The notes beneath the pieces are model-generated. The model saw nothing but the letters and a program-made list of their open reading frames with translations. It was not told where the DNA came from and made no database searches. A program made the translations under genes and the position numbers. From Deltaproteobacteria bacterium (GTDB taxonomy: Bacteria; Desulfobacterota; Binatia; UBA1149; JAJCZL01), in contig JAJCZL010000057.1 of NCBI GenBank assembly GCA_029262415.1, positions 1 through 64,000 of the forward strand: 64,000 bases of DNA, in the 5' to 3' direction. How positions within the stretch are numbered: the stretch's first letter is position 1; each line of letters starts with the position of its first letter. Shown here in pieces: positions 43,509 through 52,103 of this stretch.

Positions 43509-44855
43509 TCAGGATGCGTTTGCGGTGTTGCGCGGACGCGGCCGCCTTCCTTTGGGGCCCGCGCCGTTGCCGGCACCTTCATTGCCGCGGCTGTGTCGCC
43601 GCGGGTGAGTCGGCTTCTTACCCGGCCCGGCGGGACCCGCACTGGTACGAATGCCCCTCGGGTTTCTGCCCTCGCGTTGGGGATGCACGTAGCGTGCTTC
43701 GTCGTCCGGCCCGATCGCGAAACCGGCTACCACTCGTCGTTCGATCTTGGCGCCGAGCTTTCTCTCGATTGCCCGGACCTGTTCGGCGTCTTCACGTGCA
43801 ATGAGCGTGAACGCTTTGCCGCTGCACTCTGCGCGACCGGTACGGCCGATCCTATGGGTGTAGGCATCGGGCGTGTTTGGAACATCGAAGTTGATCACGT
43901 GCGAGATGTCTTTGACGTCGATGCCGCGCGCAGCGATGTCGGTTGCCACCAGGATGCTGAAGCGTCCGCCTCGGAAACCTTTCATCGCGCGATCACGTTG
44001 GGCTTGTGACATGTTGCCCTGCAGCGCCACGGCTTCGTGGCCGATACGGCAAAGCTGCTGGGCGAGTTTCTTGGCCCTGTGCTTGGTGCGCAGGAATACG
44101 ATCGCCGAGGTTACGTTCTCATGTTTGAGCAGGTGCTCGAGCAACTCGACCTTGCGCGCCGTGGCGACCGGATACAGAGCATGTTCGATCGTCTCCGCAG
44201 GTTTGGAGTGCGCAAGCTCGACGACCTTCGGATGGTCGAGGACCTTGTCGGCGAGCTGCCGGATCTCGGCCGGCATCGTCGCTGAGAACATCAGGTTTTG
44301 CCGGTCTTTGGGCAACGCGGCGAGAACCTTACGAATCGCGGGAAGGAAACCCATGTCGAACATGTGATCGGCTTCGTCGAGCACCAATGTCTCGACGTTC
44401 CTGAGATCAACGAAGCCGCGGTCCATCAGGTCGAGCAAGCGTCCGGGGCAGGCGACGATGATGTCGGGCTTGCCTTTGAGGCCGCGGATCTGCGGACCCG
44501 CGGAGACGCCGCCGAAGATGGTCATGACCTTTGCATGTGTGAACCTGGCAAGCAGACGGGTTTCTGCGTCGATCTGTATCGCGAGTTCGCGCGTCGGCGC
44601 CAAGATCAGTGCACGTGGCCCGGGCCGACTCGAGGAGACCAGCTGTTGCAGGATAGGGAGTACGAAAGCTGCCGTCTTGCCGGTGCCGGTTTGCGCCAGG
44701 CCGAGGACGTCGCGGCCCTCGAGCGCGGCAGGGATAGTCGCGGCCTGGACAGGACGGGGGACGACGAAGCCGGTGGCTTCAATACCACGATGGATCGTGG
44801 CGTCGAGAGGGAGCCGCTGGAAGCCTGCGGCGGTATCAGAAGAACTAGGATTCAT
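43509..44855 (-). CDS. rhlE: RhlE-type DEAD-box RNA helicase
   Basis: An ATP-dependent RNA helicase of 448 residues for RNA decay and ribosome assembly. Motifs in order: Q motif 'FQRLPLDATIHRGIEATGFVVPRPVQ' region, I 'AQTGTGKTAAF', Ia 'PTRELAIQI', II 'DEAD' in 'VLDEADHMFDMGF', III 'SAT', IV-VI 'IVFLRTKHRAKKLA', 'LVATDIAARGIDV', 'HRIGRTGRA'. The C-terminal tail (about 385-448) is basic and Gly/Pro/Arg-rich, as in RhlE. The 5' untranslated region has a hairpin and a poly-T tract immediately before the ATG. Confidence 0.94.
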   Translation of the reverse strand: MNPSSSDTAAGFQRLPLDATIHRGIEATGFVVPRPVQAATIPAALEGRDVLGLAQTGTGKTAAFVLPILQQLVSSSRPGPRALILAPTRELAIQIDAETRLLARFTHAKVMTIFGGVSAGPQIRGLKGKPDIIVACPGRLLDLMDRGFVDLRNVETLVLDEADHMFDMGFLPAIRKVLAALPKDRQNLMFSATMPAEIRQLADKVLDHPKVVELAHSKPAETIEHALYPVATARKVELLEHLLKHENVTSAIVFLRTKHRAKKLAQQLCRIGHEAVALQGNMSQAQRDRAMKGFRGGRFSILVATDIAARGIDVKDISHVINFDVPNTPDAYTHRIGRTGRAECSGKAFTLIAREDAEQVRAIERKLGAKIERRVVAGFAIGPDDEARYVHPQREGRNPRGIRTSAGPAGPGKKPTHPRRHSRGNEGAGNGAGPKGRRPRPRNTANAS

Positions 44856-44879
44856 TAAAAAAATTCACTCGTCGGTAGA

Positions 44880-44898
44880 CGTGCACGATAGGTGCACG
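44880..44898 (-). promoter_or_regulatory. Perfect hairpin in the rhlE 5' leader
   Basis: CGTGCAC-GATAG-GTGCACG: a perfect 7-bp stem with a 5-base loop, ending 24 bases upstream of the rhlE ATG and separated from it by a run of seven T on the coding strand. Cold-shock helicase genes often carry structured leaders, so this may control translation or transcription into the gene. The rest of the 227-base gap (44899-45082) shows no ORF. Confidence 0.4.
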
Positions 44899-45082
44899 CA
44901 CCGGTAGTTTGCAGACCCATACAACAGTAATAGGTGTGGATTGTGAGAAACGCGGCGCGATCTTCGTAAAAGCTGGAACCTGCTGTGCGCCGCCGGCCGC
45001 CAAGGAAGCGACCATTCAATAAACGAGCATATCACATAACACGGCGGCTCGGTGGACGCGAATCGCGTGGTAGCGCCGGGTC

Positions 45083-46138
45083 TCAGGCGCCGCGGGCGGG
45101 AACCAAGCCGTGCTCAATCAACGAGTAGCCTGTCTCTCGCAGAGTTCGGTCGATCGGGCGCATCGCCCAGCCGAGCTCGTGTACGGCCTTCGCGCAGCTG
45201 ACCTCCTCTTTACGGCCGACGTACTGAAGGGCAAGACGAAGCGCCTTATCGAAGCGCGCGGCCAGCCACATGACCGGATAGGGGAGGCGGCCGGTGGGCA
45301 CCCGGTAGCCCCTCGGATTGAACTCGTCGGCAAGTATCTTGGCCATATCTTCAACCCACAGGTGGTCTCCGGCACAGATGTAGCGGTTTCCAGCTGCGGC
45401 TGGTTGCTCCATCGCCAGTCGGTGCGCGATGGCGATGTCGCGAACATCGACCGGGGCGAACCCGATGCGCGGACAGGCGGGCATATCGCGTTTGAGCAGC
45501 TTGCAGATGATCTCGACGGAGGTCCCGGCATCGGCGTTCATTACCGGCCCGAGTACGAAACCAGGGTTGATGACTGCCAGCTCAAAGCGTTTGTCGGCAG
45601 GTAGAGCCTTGACGAAATCCCACGCGGCTTTCTCTGCGAGCGTTTTGCTCTTCGGATAAGGATCGCAGTTGTCAGCGTTTGACCAGTCCTTTTCACTATA
45701 GACTTCAGTCGCGTCTTTATCGTGGCCGAAGGCGACCGCGGCGACTGAAGAGGTCTGGACAACGCGTTTTACCGTGCCGCTTTGCGCGCAAGCCTTGAGC
45801 ACGCGAGTGGTACCATCGACTGCAGGTCGGATCAGGTCGTCTTCGTGCTTGGGCACTTCCAGGGGGAACGGCGAAGCGACATGAAGTACGTAGTCACAAC
45901 CGGTTACCGCCTGTTTCCAGCCGTCGTCACGCGAGAGGTCTGCTTCGACAAATTCGAGCGAGCCGCCGAGACTGTCCGCCAGCGCGGTCAGGTGCGCGGT
46001 CTTGCCGGCAGCCTTAAGGCTGCGGACGGTACCGCGAACCTTGTAGCCGTTCTCGAGGAGTTCTCTGACGCAGTGGCCTGCGATGAAACCAGATGCCCCA
46101 GTGACCAAAACCGTCTTGTTCTTTGCCGCTACCGCCAT
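45083..46138 (-). CDS. NAD(P)-dependent epimerase/reductase (extended SDR, DFR/CCR-like)
   Basis: A 351-residue Rossmann protein. 'KTVLVTGASGFIAGHCVRELLENG' (about 7-30) gives the GxxGxxG nucleotide loop. 'TSSVAAVAFG' and 'DPYPKSKTLAEKAAW' carry the active-site Ser and YxxxK-like 'YPKSK'. The pattern matches dihydroflavonol/cinnamoyl-CoA-reductase-like bacterial enzymes acting on aldehydes or ketones; the substrate is unknown. The start is the ATG following GGAG at 46138; a longer frame to 46171 is unlikely. Divergent from the tandem glutaredoxin-fold gene. Confidence 0.88.
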   Translation of the reverse strand: MAVAAKNKTVLVTGASGFIAGHCVRELLENGYKVRGTVRSLKAAGKTAHLTALADSLGGSLEFVEADLSRDDGWKQAVTGCDYVLHVASPFPLEVPKHEDDLIRPAVDGTTRVLKACAQSGTVKRVVQTSSVAAVAFGHDKDATEVYSEKDWSNADNCDPYPKSKTLAEKAAWDFVKALPADKRFELAVINPGFVLGPVMNADAGTSVEIICKLLKRDMPACPRIGFAPVDVRDIAIAHRLAMEQPAAAGNRYICAGDHLWVEDMAKILADEFNPRGYRVPTGRLPYPVMWLAARFDKALRLALQYVGRKEEVSCAKAVHELGWAMRPIDRTLRETGYSLIEHGLVPARGA

Positions 46139-46214
46139 CGTTGTCTCCTGCCAATAGTTTGGTTTGCCCAAGTGCTTAGTTGACAGTCTGACCGGATATT
46201 ATCAAGCTCGCCCG

Positions 46215-46982
46215 ATGGATCTCCCCCGTTTCTTTGACGTAGGCACCTCGTTGCTGGCCAGCTCGGCGGCAATGTGGCGCGGCACGGCATCTTTTAGCCC
46301 GGCCGCTACTCAGCCCGAACAAGCGCTTGTCCTCTACGACTTCGAAGCGTGTCCGTTTTGTCGGCTTGTTCGCGAAGCGCTGAGCGAGATGGACCTTGAT
46401 GCGCAGGTCCGTCCTTGTCCAAAGGGCGGTACAAGGTTCCGCCCGCAAGCTGCGCGTGTCGGCGGCAAAATGCAGTTTCCGTACTTGATCGATGCTAATA
46501 CGGATGCCGCGCTGTACGAATCGGCCGAGATCATCGAGTATCTGGCGCACACCTACGGAGCACCGACTCGCAACCTCAATGTCGCAGTGCAGGCGCTGCG
46601 CACCGCCGGGGCACAACTGGCCAGCGGCGTGCGACTTCTGCGCGGTATGAACGCACGTCCGTCACGGGCGCCCGAGCAGCCGCTCGAGCTTTACAGTTTC
46701 GAGTCGAGCCCGTACTCGCGTCTCGTGCGCGAGGTGCTGTGCGAGCTGGAGATCCCTTATCGGCTGCGCAACACGGCCAAGGCGGTATGGCCCGACATGG
46801 GGCCACCGTGGGTGCGCGCGCGTTTGTTTCCGAATACTCCGGTTACGGGCCGCAACCGGACGCGTCTGTTCGAGTTGACCGGTCGCGTGCAGGTGCCGTA
46901 CTTAATTGATCCCAACACCGGACAAGAAATGTTCGAATCGCAGCGTATCGTCAGTTATCTCGAAAACACCTACGCTCTATAG
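46215..46982 (+). CDS. Tandem glutaredoxin-fold (GST N-domain) protein
   Basis: A 255-residue protein with two consecutive thioredoxin-fold domains. The first (about 38-115) has an intact C46-PF-C49 motif in 'LVLYDFEACPFCRLVREALSEM' (about 36-57), 'MQFPYLIDANT' (cis-Pro) and 'LYESAEIIEYLAHTYG'. The second (about 158-255) repeats the plan with 'LELYSFESSPYSRLVREVL', 'VQVPYLIDPNTGQEMFESQRIVSYLENTY'-type segments, but its CxxC is changed to SPYS. One active and one inactive copy suggests a redox enzyme with a built-in binding domain. It is 11 bases upstream of the thioesterase gene. Confidence 0.85.
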   Translation: MDLPRFFDVGTSLLASSAAMWRGTASFSPAATQPEQALVLYDFEACPFCRLVREALSEMDLDAQVRPCPKGGTRFRPQAARVGGKMQFPYLIDANTDAALYESAEIIEYLAHTYGAPTRNLNVAVQALRTAGAQLASGVRLLRGMNARPSRAPEQPLELYSFESSPYSRLVREVLCELEIPYRLRNTAKAVWPDMGPPWVRARLFPNTPVTGRNRTRLFELTGRVQVPYLIDPNTGQEMFESQRIVSYLENTYAL

Positions 46983-46993
46983 AGGGGACGGCC

Positions 46994-47785
46994 GTGACCG
47001 AGGCTATTTTCATCCCCGACGGCGACCTGATGATCGCAACCGACTTCGCGCGCGGACCTTGGACCCCCGATGCACAGCACGGAGGGCCGGTGGGCGCGAT
47101 TCTTACACGGGCGCTGGCTTTGTTCGAAGATGGCGAGCGCATGAATATCGCGCGGATTACATGTGAGCTTTTGCGGCCGGTACCGATTGCGGCGCTCAGC
47201 ATCGAGACGCGTTGGAGCCGGCCCGGAAAGAAGGTGCAGTTGGTCGAGGCTTCGATGCGCGCGGGGGATAAAGAAGTTGCACGTGCGACCGGCCTGCGCA
47301 TCCGCAAAGCCGACGTCTCTATGCCGGCCGAGATCGATATCGAAGCTCCGCCACCCGGTCCCGAAGACGGCGCTGGGAGTCTGCCTCCTTGGGCTACGAC
47401 GCTTGACTACCAAGCTTTCCATCGCGACGGAGTGGAACACCGCTTCGTCAAGGGCACGTTTGAGCAGGCGGGGCCCGCGAGTGATTGGATCCGGTTGCGC
47501 GTCCCGTTGGTCGCCGGTGAGGAGACGCTGCCCGTCTGTAGGGCGGTCGCGGCCGCCGACTTCGGCAACGGCGTCAGTTGGGTGCTCAGCCGCAACGACG
47601 GCTATCAATTCATCAACCCTGACCTGACGGTTTACTTTAACAGGGAGCCGGTCGGTGAATGGATCTGCCTCGAAGCGCGCACGACCCCGGGTGAAACTGG
47701 CTCGGGTTTGGCTGAGAGCCGCTTGTGGGACACGCAGGGGCCGATCGGCCGCTCGTTGCAGAGCCTACTTATCGACCGTATCTGA
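46994..47785 (+). CDS. Acyl-CoA thioesterase-like (double hot-dog) protein
   Basis: A 263-residue protein of the TesB-like 4HBT_3 type. 'WTPDAQHGGPVGAILTRALALF' (about 22-43) is the N-terminal hot-dog helix signature; 'RITCELLRPVPIAALSIETRW' and 'EASMRAGDKEVARATGLRIRK' follow. The second half has 'VAAADFGNGVSWVL' and 'YFNREPVGEWICLEARTTPG', as in thioesterase II. Members hydrolyse acyl-CoA, though several are of unknown substrate. The GTG start follows the previous gene closely; co-transcription is likely. Confidence 0.85.
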   Translation: MTEAIFIPDGDLMIATDFARGPWTPDAQHGGPVGAILTRALALFEDGERMNIARITCELLRPVPIAALSIETRWSRPGKKVQLVEASMRAGDKEVARATGLRIRKADVSMPAEIDIEAPPPGPEDGAGSLPPWATTLDYQAFHRDGVEHRFVKGTFEQAGPASDWIRLRVPLVAGEETLPVCRAVAAADFGNGVSWVLSRNDGYQFINPDLTVYFNREPVGEWICLEARTTPGETGSGLAESRLWDTQGPIGRSLQSLLIDRI

Positions 47786-47847
47786 TTGTTCAGAACGTCA
47801 ACGTCGATCTCGGCTATACGGGTGACGTCGGCTCTGTCGCTGTTTCT

Positions 47848-48750
47848 TTATCCGACCTCGTCCATCCCTGGGACGAACAGCGCTTCGATTCCGTGGCCCG
47901 TTAGGTCGGCGCGGAGCGCCGCCTCGGCGTGAGCGGCGTTGGCTGTGGGGGTGTGTCGATCGGCAGCTTCGAGTGTGCAGCGCAGCAGCGTTGCGTCACT
48001 CGACGTGTTTAGAAACACCTGTCCTCGATCGAGCACGTAGCTGACGGCACGTGCGATGGCATCTTCGTCGCGCAAGGGCTCGTACCAGCTGAACCGCCGT
48101 TCGGGGGCCTCTCGCCAGCGCCTGCGCGCAATGGCCTTGATGGTTTGTACTGCTACGCCACGCCGGGCGCACAGCTCGAGGAGGGCCGCGAATTCAGCGG
48201 CGTAGCCGGGCTGCGACATCATCGTGTAGTTGTAGGGAAGCAGCACCGAGTCGAAAGGGTAATGCTGCAAACTCTGCAGGTGCATCCGCGCGACGCCGGT
48301 ACCGTGGCCGGTGACGCCGATAAAACGGGTCAGGCCTTCCTCTTTGGCTTTGTGCAAGGCGTCAACGGCGCCACCCGGGCCGAACGCGGTCTGCCAGCCT
48401 TCTTCGTCGACCAAGTGATGAAGCTGGACCATATCGACGTGATCGACTTTCATGCGTTCGAGCGAGCGTTCTAGGCTTGCGCGAGCGGCGTCACCGCCGC
48501 GCTCGCCGGTCTTGGTGGCCAGGAAGTACCGGCTTCGATGCGTCGCAAGGATCGGTGCGAGACAGACTTCCGCCTGGCCGTACGATGCCGCGACGTCGAT
48601 GTGATTGATGCCGAACGTGCTTAGGGTCTCGAAGATCTTCCAGGCGCGGCCCTCGTGACCACTAAAAAGTGCGGCCGCACCAAAGATAACACGGCTACTT
48701 TCGTGACCGGTGCTGCCGAACGGGGCGCGTGCTATCATGTGGTTTGCCAT
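47848..48750 (-). CDS. Aldo/keto reductase
   Basis: A 300-residue TIM-barrel oxidoreductase, NAD(P)H-dependent. 'STFGINHIDVAASYGQAE' holds the catalytic Asp-Tyr region, 'YFLATKTGERGGDAAR' the Lys, and 'VDHVDMVQLHHLVDEEGW' the His. The C-terminal cofactor region is less typical ('LDRGQVFLNTSSDATLLRCTLEAAD'). It resembles the YghZ-distant 'aldo/keto reductase, putative' group; the substrate is unknown. I chose the ATG at 48750 over a TTG at 48768. It follows srkA on the same strand by 30 bases and converges on the thioesterase gene. Confidence 0.87.
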   Translation of the reverse strand: MANHMIARAPFGSTGHESSRVIFGAAALFSGHEGRAWKIFETLSTFGINHIDVAASYGQAEVCLAPILATHRSRYFLATKTGERGGDAARASLERSLERMKVDHVDMVQLHHLVDEEGWQTAFGPGGAVDALHKAKEEGLTRFIGVTGHGTGVARMHLQSLQHYPFDSVLLPYNYTMMSQPGYAAEFAALLELCARRGVAVQTIKAIARRRWREAPERRFSWYEPLRDEDAIARAVSYVLDRGQVFLNTSSDATLLRCTLEAADRHTPTANAAHAEAALRADLTGHGIEALFVPGMDEVG

Positions 48751-48780
48751 TGGTATCGCCACCGACAAATGCGCGCAGCG

Positions 48781-49812
48781 TCAGACGTACGCGAGTTCTT
48801 GGATGAGTGCGTACTGTTCGCGCAGGTCTTGTAGTTGTTCGTGCCAGTAGCGTTCACTGCCGAAGTCGTGAAAGACGCGCTTGAAGGCCGGGTCGTCCCA
48901 GCGTTTTGCGATCCACGCACTGAAGTGAATGTAACGCAGGGTGCGCAGCGGCTCGATGAGTCGCAGTGTGCTGCGGTCAAAGGCGCGCAGTTGTTCGTAG
49001 GAGGATAACAAGACGTCTCGTTGCCGCGCGGCCGCGGCGTCGCGGCCGGGTACCAGCAGCCAGATGTCTTGCACGCACGGCCCCCGCACCATATCGTCAA
49101 AGTCGACCAGAAACGCGCCTTGTGCGCCCCAAAGTACGTTGCCGAGGTGGCAATCGCCGTGGATACGTTGGACGCCGGCTTGCGCGAACCACGGTTCGAC
49201 CATCGTGCAGATTCCTTCGACCAAACCGCGATAGCCATCGACCATAGAGTCGGGCAGGGTTCCCGAATCGAGGATACCTGCGAGGTTGTCGCGGCCGTAG
49301 GTCTGCGGGTCGAGCTTGATACGTGCGTCGGCCTCGCGAGACGCACCGACTTGGTGCAGCCGCGCGAGCAGCCGTCCGAGCTGTTCGAGCTGGTCGTCAC
49401 CCATCTCGTCGGGGGCGCGTCCGCCGATACGCGGGAATAAGGAATAGAAGATGTCGGCGTCGGGCATCCTGGTAAGTGTCGTGCCATTGCCGAATTTGAC
49501 GGGAGCGACTACTGGGATTTCTTCTTCGACCAGGTCTAACAGAAACGTGTGTTCTTCGAGGATCTGTTTCTTGCTCCAGCGTCCAGGGCGATAAAACTTG
49601 GCGACACGAAACTTTTCGGAGAGCGGGGCGTCCTCCTCGTCGCACTCAACCTCGACCTGGTAGACGCGGTTCTCCATGCTGTTGAGTTGAAGAACGCGAC
49701 CGGTGCAGAGGACGCCGGCTGTTTCGACTGCATCGAGGATGCGTTCGGGGGTCAGCTCGTAAAAGAAACGGGTTTCGGTGTCGCCCCATGCGTGTTCGGA
49801 GTCGTTGCCCAC
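48781..49812 (-). CDS. srkA: SrkA/RdoA-like stress-response kinase
   Basis: A 343-residue protein kinase-like enzyme (aminoglycoside phosphotransferase fold) related to E. coli YihE, which protects against envelope and oxidative stress. 'FFYELTPERILDAVETAGVLCTGRVLQLNSMENRVYQVEVE' region opens the fold (about 16-56, with the SMENRVY loop). The catalytic segment is 'RIHGDCHLGNVLWG' and the metal Asp is in 'FLVDFDDMVRGPCVQDIW'. In E. coli the gene precedes dsbA; here no dsbA is adjacent. Confidence 0.92.
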   Translation of the reverse strand: MGNDSEHAWGDTETRFFYELTPERILDAVETAGVLCTGRVLQLNSMENRVYQVEVECDEEDAPLSEKFRVAKFYRPGRWSKKQILEEHTFLLDLVEEEIPVVAPVKFGNGTTLTRMPDADIFYSLFPRIGGRAPDEMGDDQLEQLGRLLARLHQVGASREADARIKLDPQTYGRDNLAGILDSGTLPDSMVDGYRGLVEGICTMVEPWFAQAGVQRIHGDCHLGNVLWGAQGAFLVDFDDMVRGPCVQDIWLLVPGRDAAAARQRDVLLSSYEQLRAFDRSTLRLIEPLRTLRYIHFSAWIAKRWDDPAFKRVFHDFGSERYWHEQLQDLREQYALIQELAYV

Positions 49813-49824
49813 TCGTGTGCGTGC

Positions 49825-50180
49825 CTAGCCGTCGTTCCAGTCGTACATCAACCCCCAAGTATCAGGATGTTGCCTCTGTTCCGAACCGGCGTGTCGGAGC
49901 GCGTACTCAACGCCACACAGGTAGGAACTCGTGTATTGGGGGCCGATCGTGCGCGGGAAGTCGGGCGCCTCGCTGCCACCAACGACGTCGTGGTTGCCGT
50001 CGCGATCAATCGCGACGTTGCGTGGCTGGCTGTTGCCGCTGCCGCCGAGTTGGGTTGTCCATTGTGCGGCCTGTACCGGCGCTGCTACCAACGCAGCGAG
50101 CGAGAAGGTTGTAAAGATGGTGATCCGGGCGATGTCTGCCGCCGCTGGAGGCGCGCTCGAGTTTACCTTGAAGAACGCAT
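49825..50180 (-). pseudogene. Remnant of a secreted SBBP beta-propeller protein
   Basis: On the minus strand a short frame (stop at 49825) encodes 'QWTTQLGGSGNSQPRNVAID' followed by 'RDGNHDVVGGSEAPDFPRT', which matches the repeating unit of SBBP (PF06739) seven-bladed propellers. It is directly preceded by signal-peptide-like 'FTTFSLAALVAAPVQA'. No ATG or GTG opens this frame: the nearest ATG (50180) is in another frame and stops after five codons at 50163. I read it as a gene broken by a frameshift and truncated to one repeat. A rare TTG start at 50091 would give an 88-residue product with half a signal peptide. The remaining bases to 50317 show nothing. Confidence 0.45.
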
Positions 50181-50317
50181 GAAGTTCTCTTCTAGTTTAG
50201 TGACTTAGGTCAGGTTTCCTCATGTGGGGGATACGAAGAGCTGGAGTTGCCTTCTTGCAGCTGACACCATGCGCCGCCCGGTCACCTGCCATCGGCGTGA
50301 GCGGTGCAAGGGGCCCC

Positions 50318-51598
50318 ATGATCCAAGGAACCGTCGATCCGAACTTCTGGTACGTCGCCCGTTCGCTTCAACGTCAACTCTCTTCCGGCGGTGGTGGGGC
50401 TGCTGTCTGTGTATACCACCAAGGCCGTAAGGTCGTCGATATATGGGCGGGTACGCGAGACGATCAGGACAACCCATGGCGCGAGAACACCATGGCTATG
50501 TCGTTCTCCACTTCGAAGGGAGTGGTCTCGACGTTAATCCATATTCTTGTCGACAAGGGGCTGTTGGATTACGATACGCCGGTCGCGGAGTATTGGACGG
50601 AGTTCGCCCAGGAAGGGAAGGAGGCGATCACCGTCCGCGATGTCCTCACCCATCGTGCCGGCCTTCCGCGCTTGACCGATGTTGTCGATGCTGGGCATCG
50701 AATGCTCGACTGGGACCACATGGTCGATGCGCTTGAACGCGCGCGTCCTTGCCCGCACCTGGTCGGACGCCCTTCGTATCATGCGCTTACTTACGGTTGG
50801 CTGGCGGGCGAACTCATCCGCCGGGTAACCGGTAAGCGCATCCAGCGTGTTTTGCGCGAGGAACTGACCGAACCGCTTGGACTCGACGGTCTGTGCATCG
50901 GCGCTACGGCAAAAGAGCAGAAGCGCGCTGCTGTCTTGGGCGGCCACGGCGCCGGCGCTTTCGGTATCGGGGCATTGATTCGAGCCGGGGGACTGTTGGG
51001 CGGTTTGCGTCCACTGGTCGGCCCCATCGGGTTCCCCCTCGATTTAGCGCTGTTGCGTGAATCCCTGTTGCCACCCGACGGAGTGGGTGTCTATTCGGAC
51101 CCGCGAATTCTCGACAACCCGGTGCCCGCGGCCAACGGACTTTTCACCGCGCGCTCGCTTGCCAGGGTTTATGCGATGATCGCTGAGGGTGGGGTGCTCG
51201 ACGGCGTTGAAGTGTTGTCGCGCGCGAGAGTCAGCGAACTCTCGGAGGTGCAAACCCGAGAACGCGACCGTGTTCTGGTCTTCCCGATGCATTGGCGGCT
51301 CGGCTACCACAGTGCCTTTACCACACGGGGCCGTGTTGCCAGCGGATTTGGACACTTCGGCTACGGAGGCTCGGGAGCCTGGACCGACCCGCAGCGTCGG
51401 CTCTCGGTTGCGATGATCAACAACCGGCTTGGCGGCGGCCCGTTCGGTGACTACCGGATGGCCGAACTCGGCAACGCGGCCATGCGCGGCGCGCGCATGG
51501 CCGTGGGCGCGGGCGAAACTGTCACCGCTCGTCTATGGGATACTGCGATCTCGTCGAATCCGTTGCTGCGAATCGCGACGTCGAGTTTACAAGGCTGA
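50318..51598 (+). CDS. Serine hydrolase, beta-lactamase family (EstB-like esterase)
   Basis: A 426-residue penicillin-binding-fold hydrolase. The catalytic SxxK is 'SFSTSKGVVSTLIH' (about residue 70), and the Tyr of the second motif lies in 'YHALTYGWLAGELIRRVTG'. 'HRAGLPRL' and the C-terminal 'GFGHFGYGGSGAWTDPQRRLSVAMINNRLG' (in pieces) are typical of family VIII esterases and class C-like serine hydrolases. There is no signal peptide, so it is cytoplasmic and more likely an esterase than a beta-lactamase. The start is the ATG after GCAAGGGG. Confidence 0.88.
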   Translation: MIQGTVDPNFWYVARSLQRQLSSGGGGAAVCVYHQGRKVVDIWAGTRDDQDNPWRENTMAMSFSTSKGVVSTLIHILVDKGLLDYDTPVAEYWTEFAQEGKEAITVRDVLTHRAGLPRLTDVVDAGHRMLDWDHMVDALERARPCPHLVGRPSYHALTYGWLAGELIRRVTGKRIQRVLREELTEPLGLDGLCIGATAKEQKRAAVLGGHGAGAFGIGALIRAGGLLGGLRPLVGPIGFPLDLALLRESLLPPDGVGVYSDPRILDNPVPAANGLFTARSLARVYAMIAEGGVLDGVEVLSRARVSELSEVQTRERDRVLVFPMHWRLGYHSAFTTRGRVASGFGHFGYGGSGAWTDPQRRLSVAMINNRLGGGPFGDYRMAELGNAAMRGARMAVGAGETVTARLWDTAISSNPLLRIATSSLQG

Positions 51599-51619
51599 GC
51601 CGTCCGCAAGCCGAGCGGC

Positions 51620-52018
51620 TCAGGCGCCGGTTTCGAGGTTCTTCAAGGCCTCGCCCATCATTCGATGGAGCAGGTTCACCGCCTTGAGCGGCCGGATCAT
51701 GACCTTGAAGTCGTCGATCCGCCCGTCTTTATTCCAGTGGATCAGATCGATGCCGTTGATCTGGATACCGTTGATTTCGGCGGCGAACTCAAGCGCTGCA
51801 TTGTCCTCGCCGACGATCTCGCGCACATAGTGGAAGCCGTTGTCGAACAGCACATAGAACGCGCCGGTCAGGTAGAACCTGGTGAGCTCTTTGCCCACTT
51901 GCGGTGTGTGCACGACAGGCGAGTGAAAGACCGCATCGTCGGCAATGAGCCGGTCGAGTCCGGAAAGGTCGCGGCTCTCCAGAAGTGCGTGCCAGTTCTT
52001 GATGGTGTCGCTCTGCAT
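51620..52018 (-). CDS. SnoaL/NTF2-like small protein
   Basis: A 132-residue cone-shaped NTF2-fold protein: 'NWHALLESRDLSGLDRLIADDAVFHSPVV' helices then strands (about 8-36), 'FHYVREIVGEDNAALEFAAEING', and 'IDLIHWNKDGRIDDFKVMIRP', which is the typical 'W..DG.I....V..RPL' ending. Such proteins include small isomerases, hydratases and many of unknown role. The start is the ATG at 52018; the frame to 52171 runs antisense into dacB. It converges with the serine hydrolase gene and is divergent from dacB. Confidence 0.82.
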   Translation of the reverse strand: MQSDTIKNWHALLESRDLSGLDRLIADDAVFHSPVVHTPQVGKELTRFYLTGAFYVLFDNGFHYVREIVGEDNAALEFAAEINGIQINGIDLIHWNKDGRIDDFKVMIRPLKAVNLLHRMMGEALKNLETGA

Positions 52019-52103
52019 GGTGCAGCGAGGTTCGCGTTTGTCCGGACGTGAGTCAAGGCAAAGGCGGTCGCAGCCCGGCCCGGAGCGTGTCACACTGAGC
52101 CGC

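Noticed and set aside
49549-50208. 219-codon plus-strand ORF over srkA
   Set aside because: Shadow frame of srkA, with no family pattern; the genuine gene is on the minus strand.
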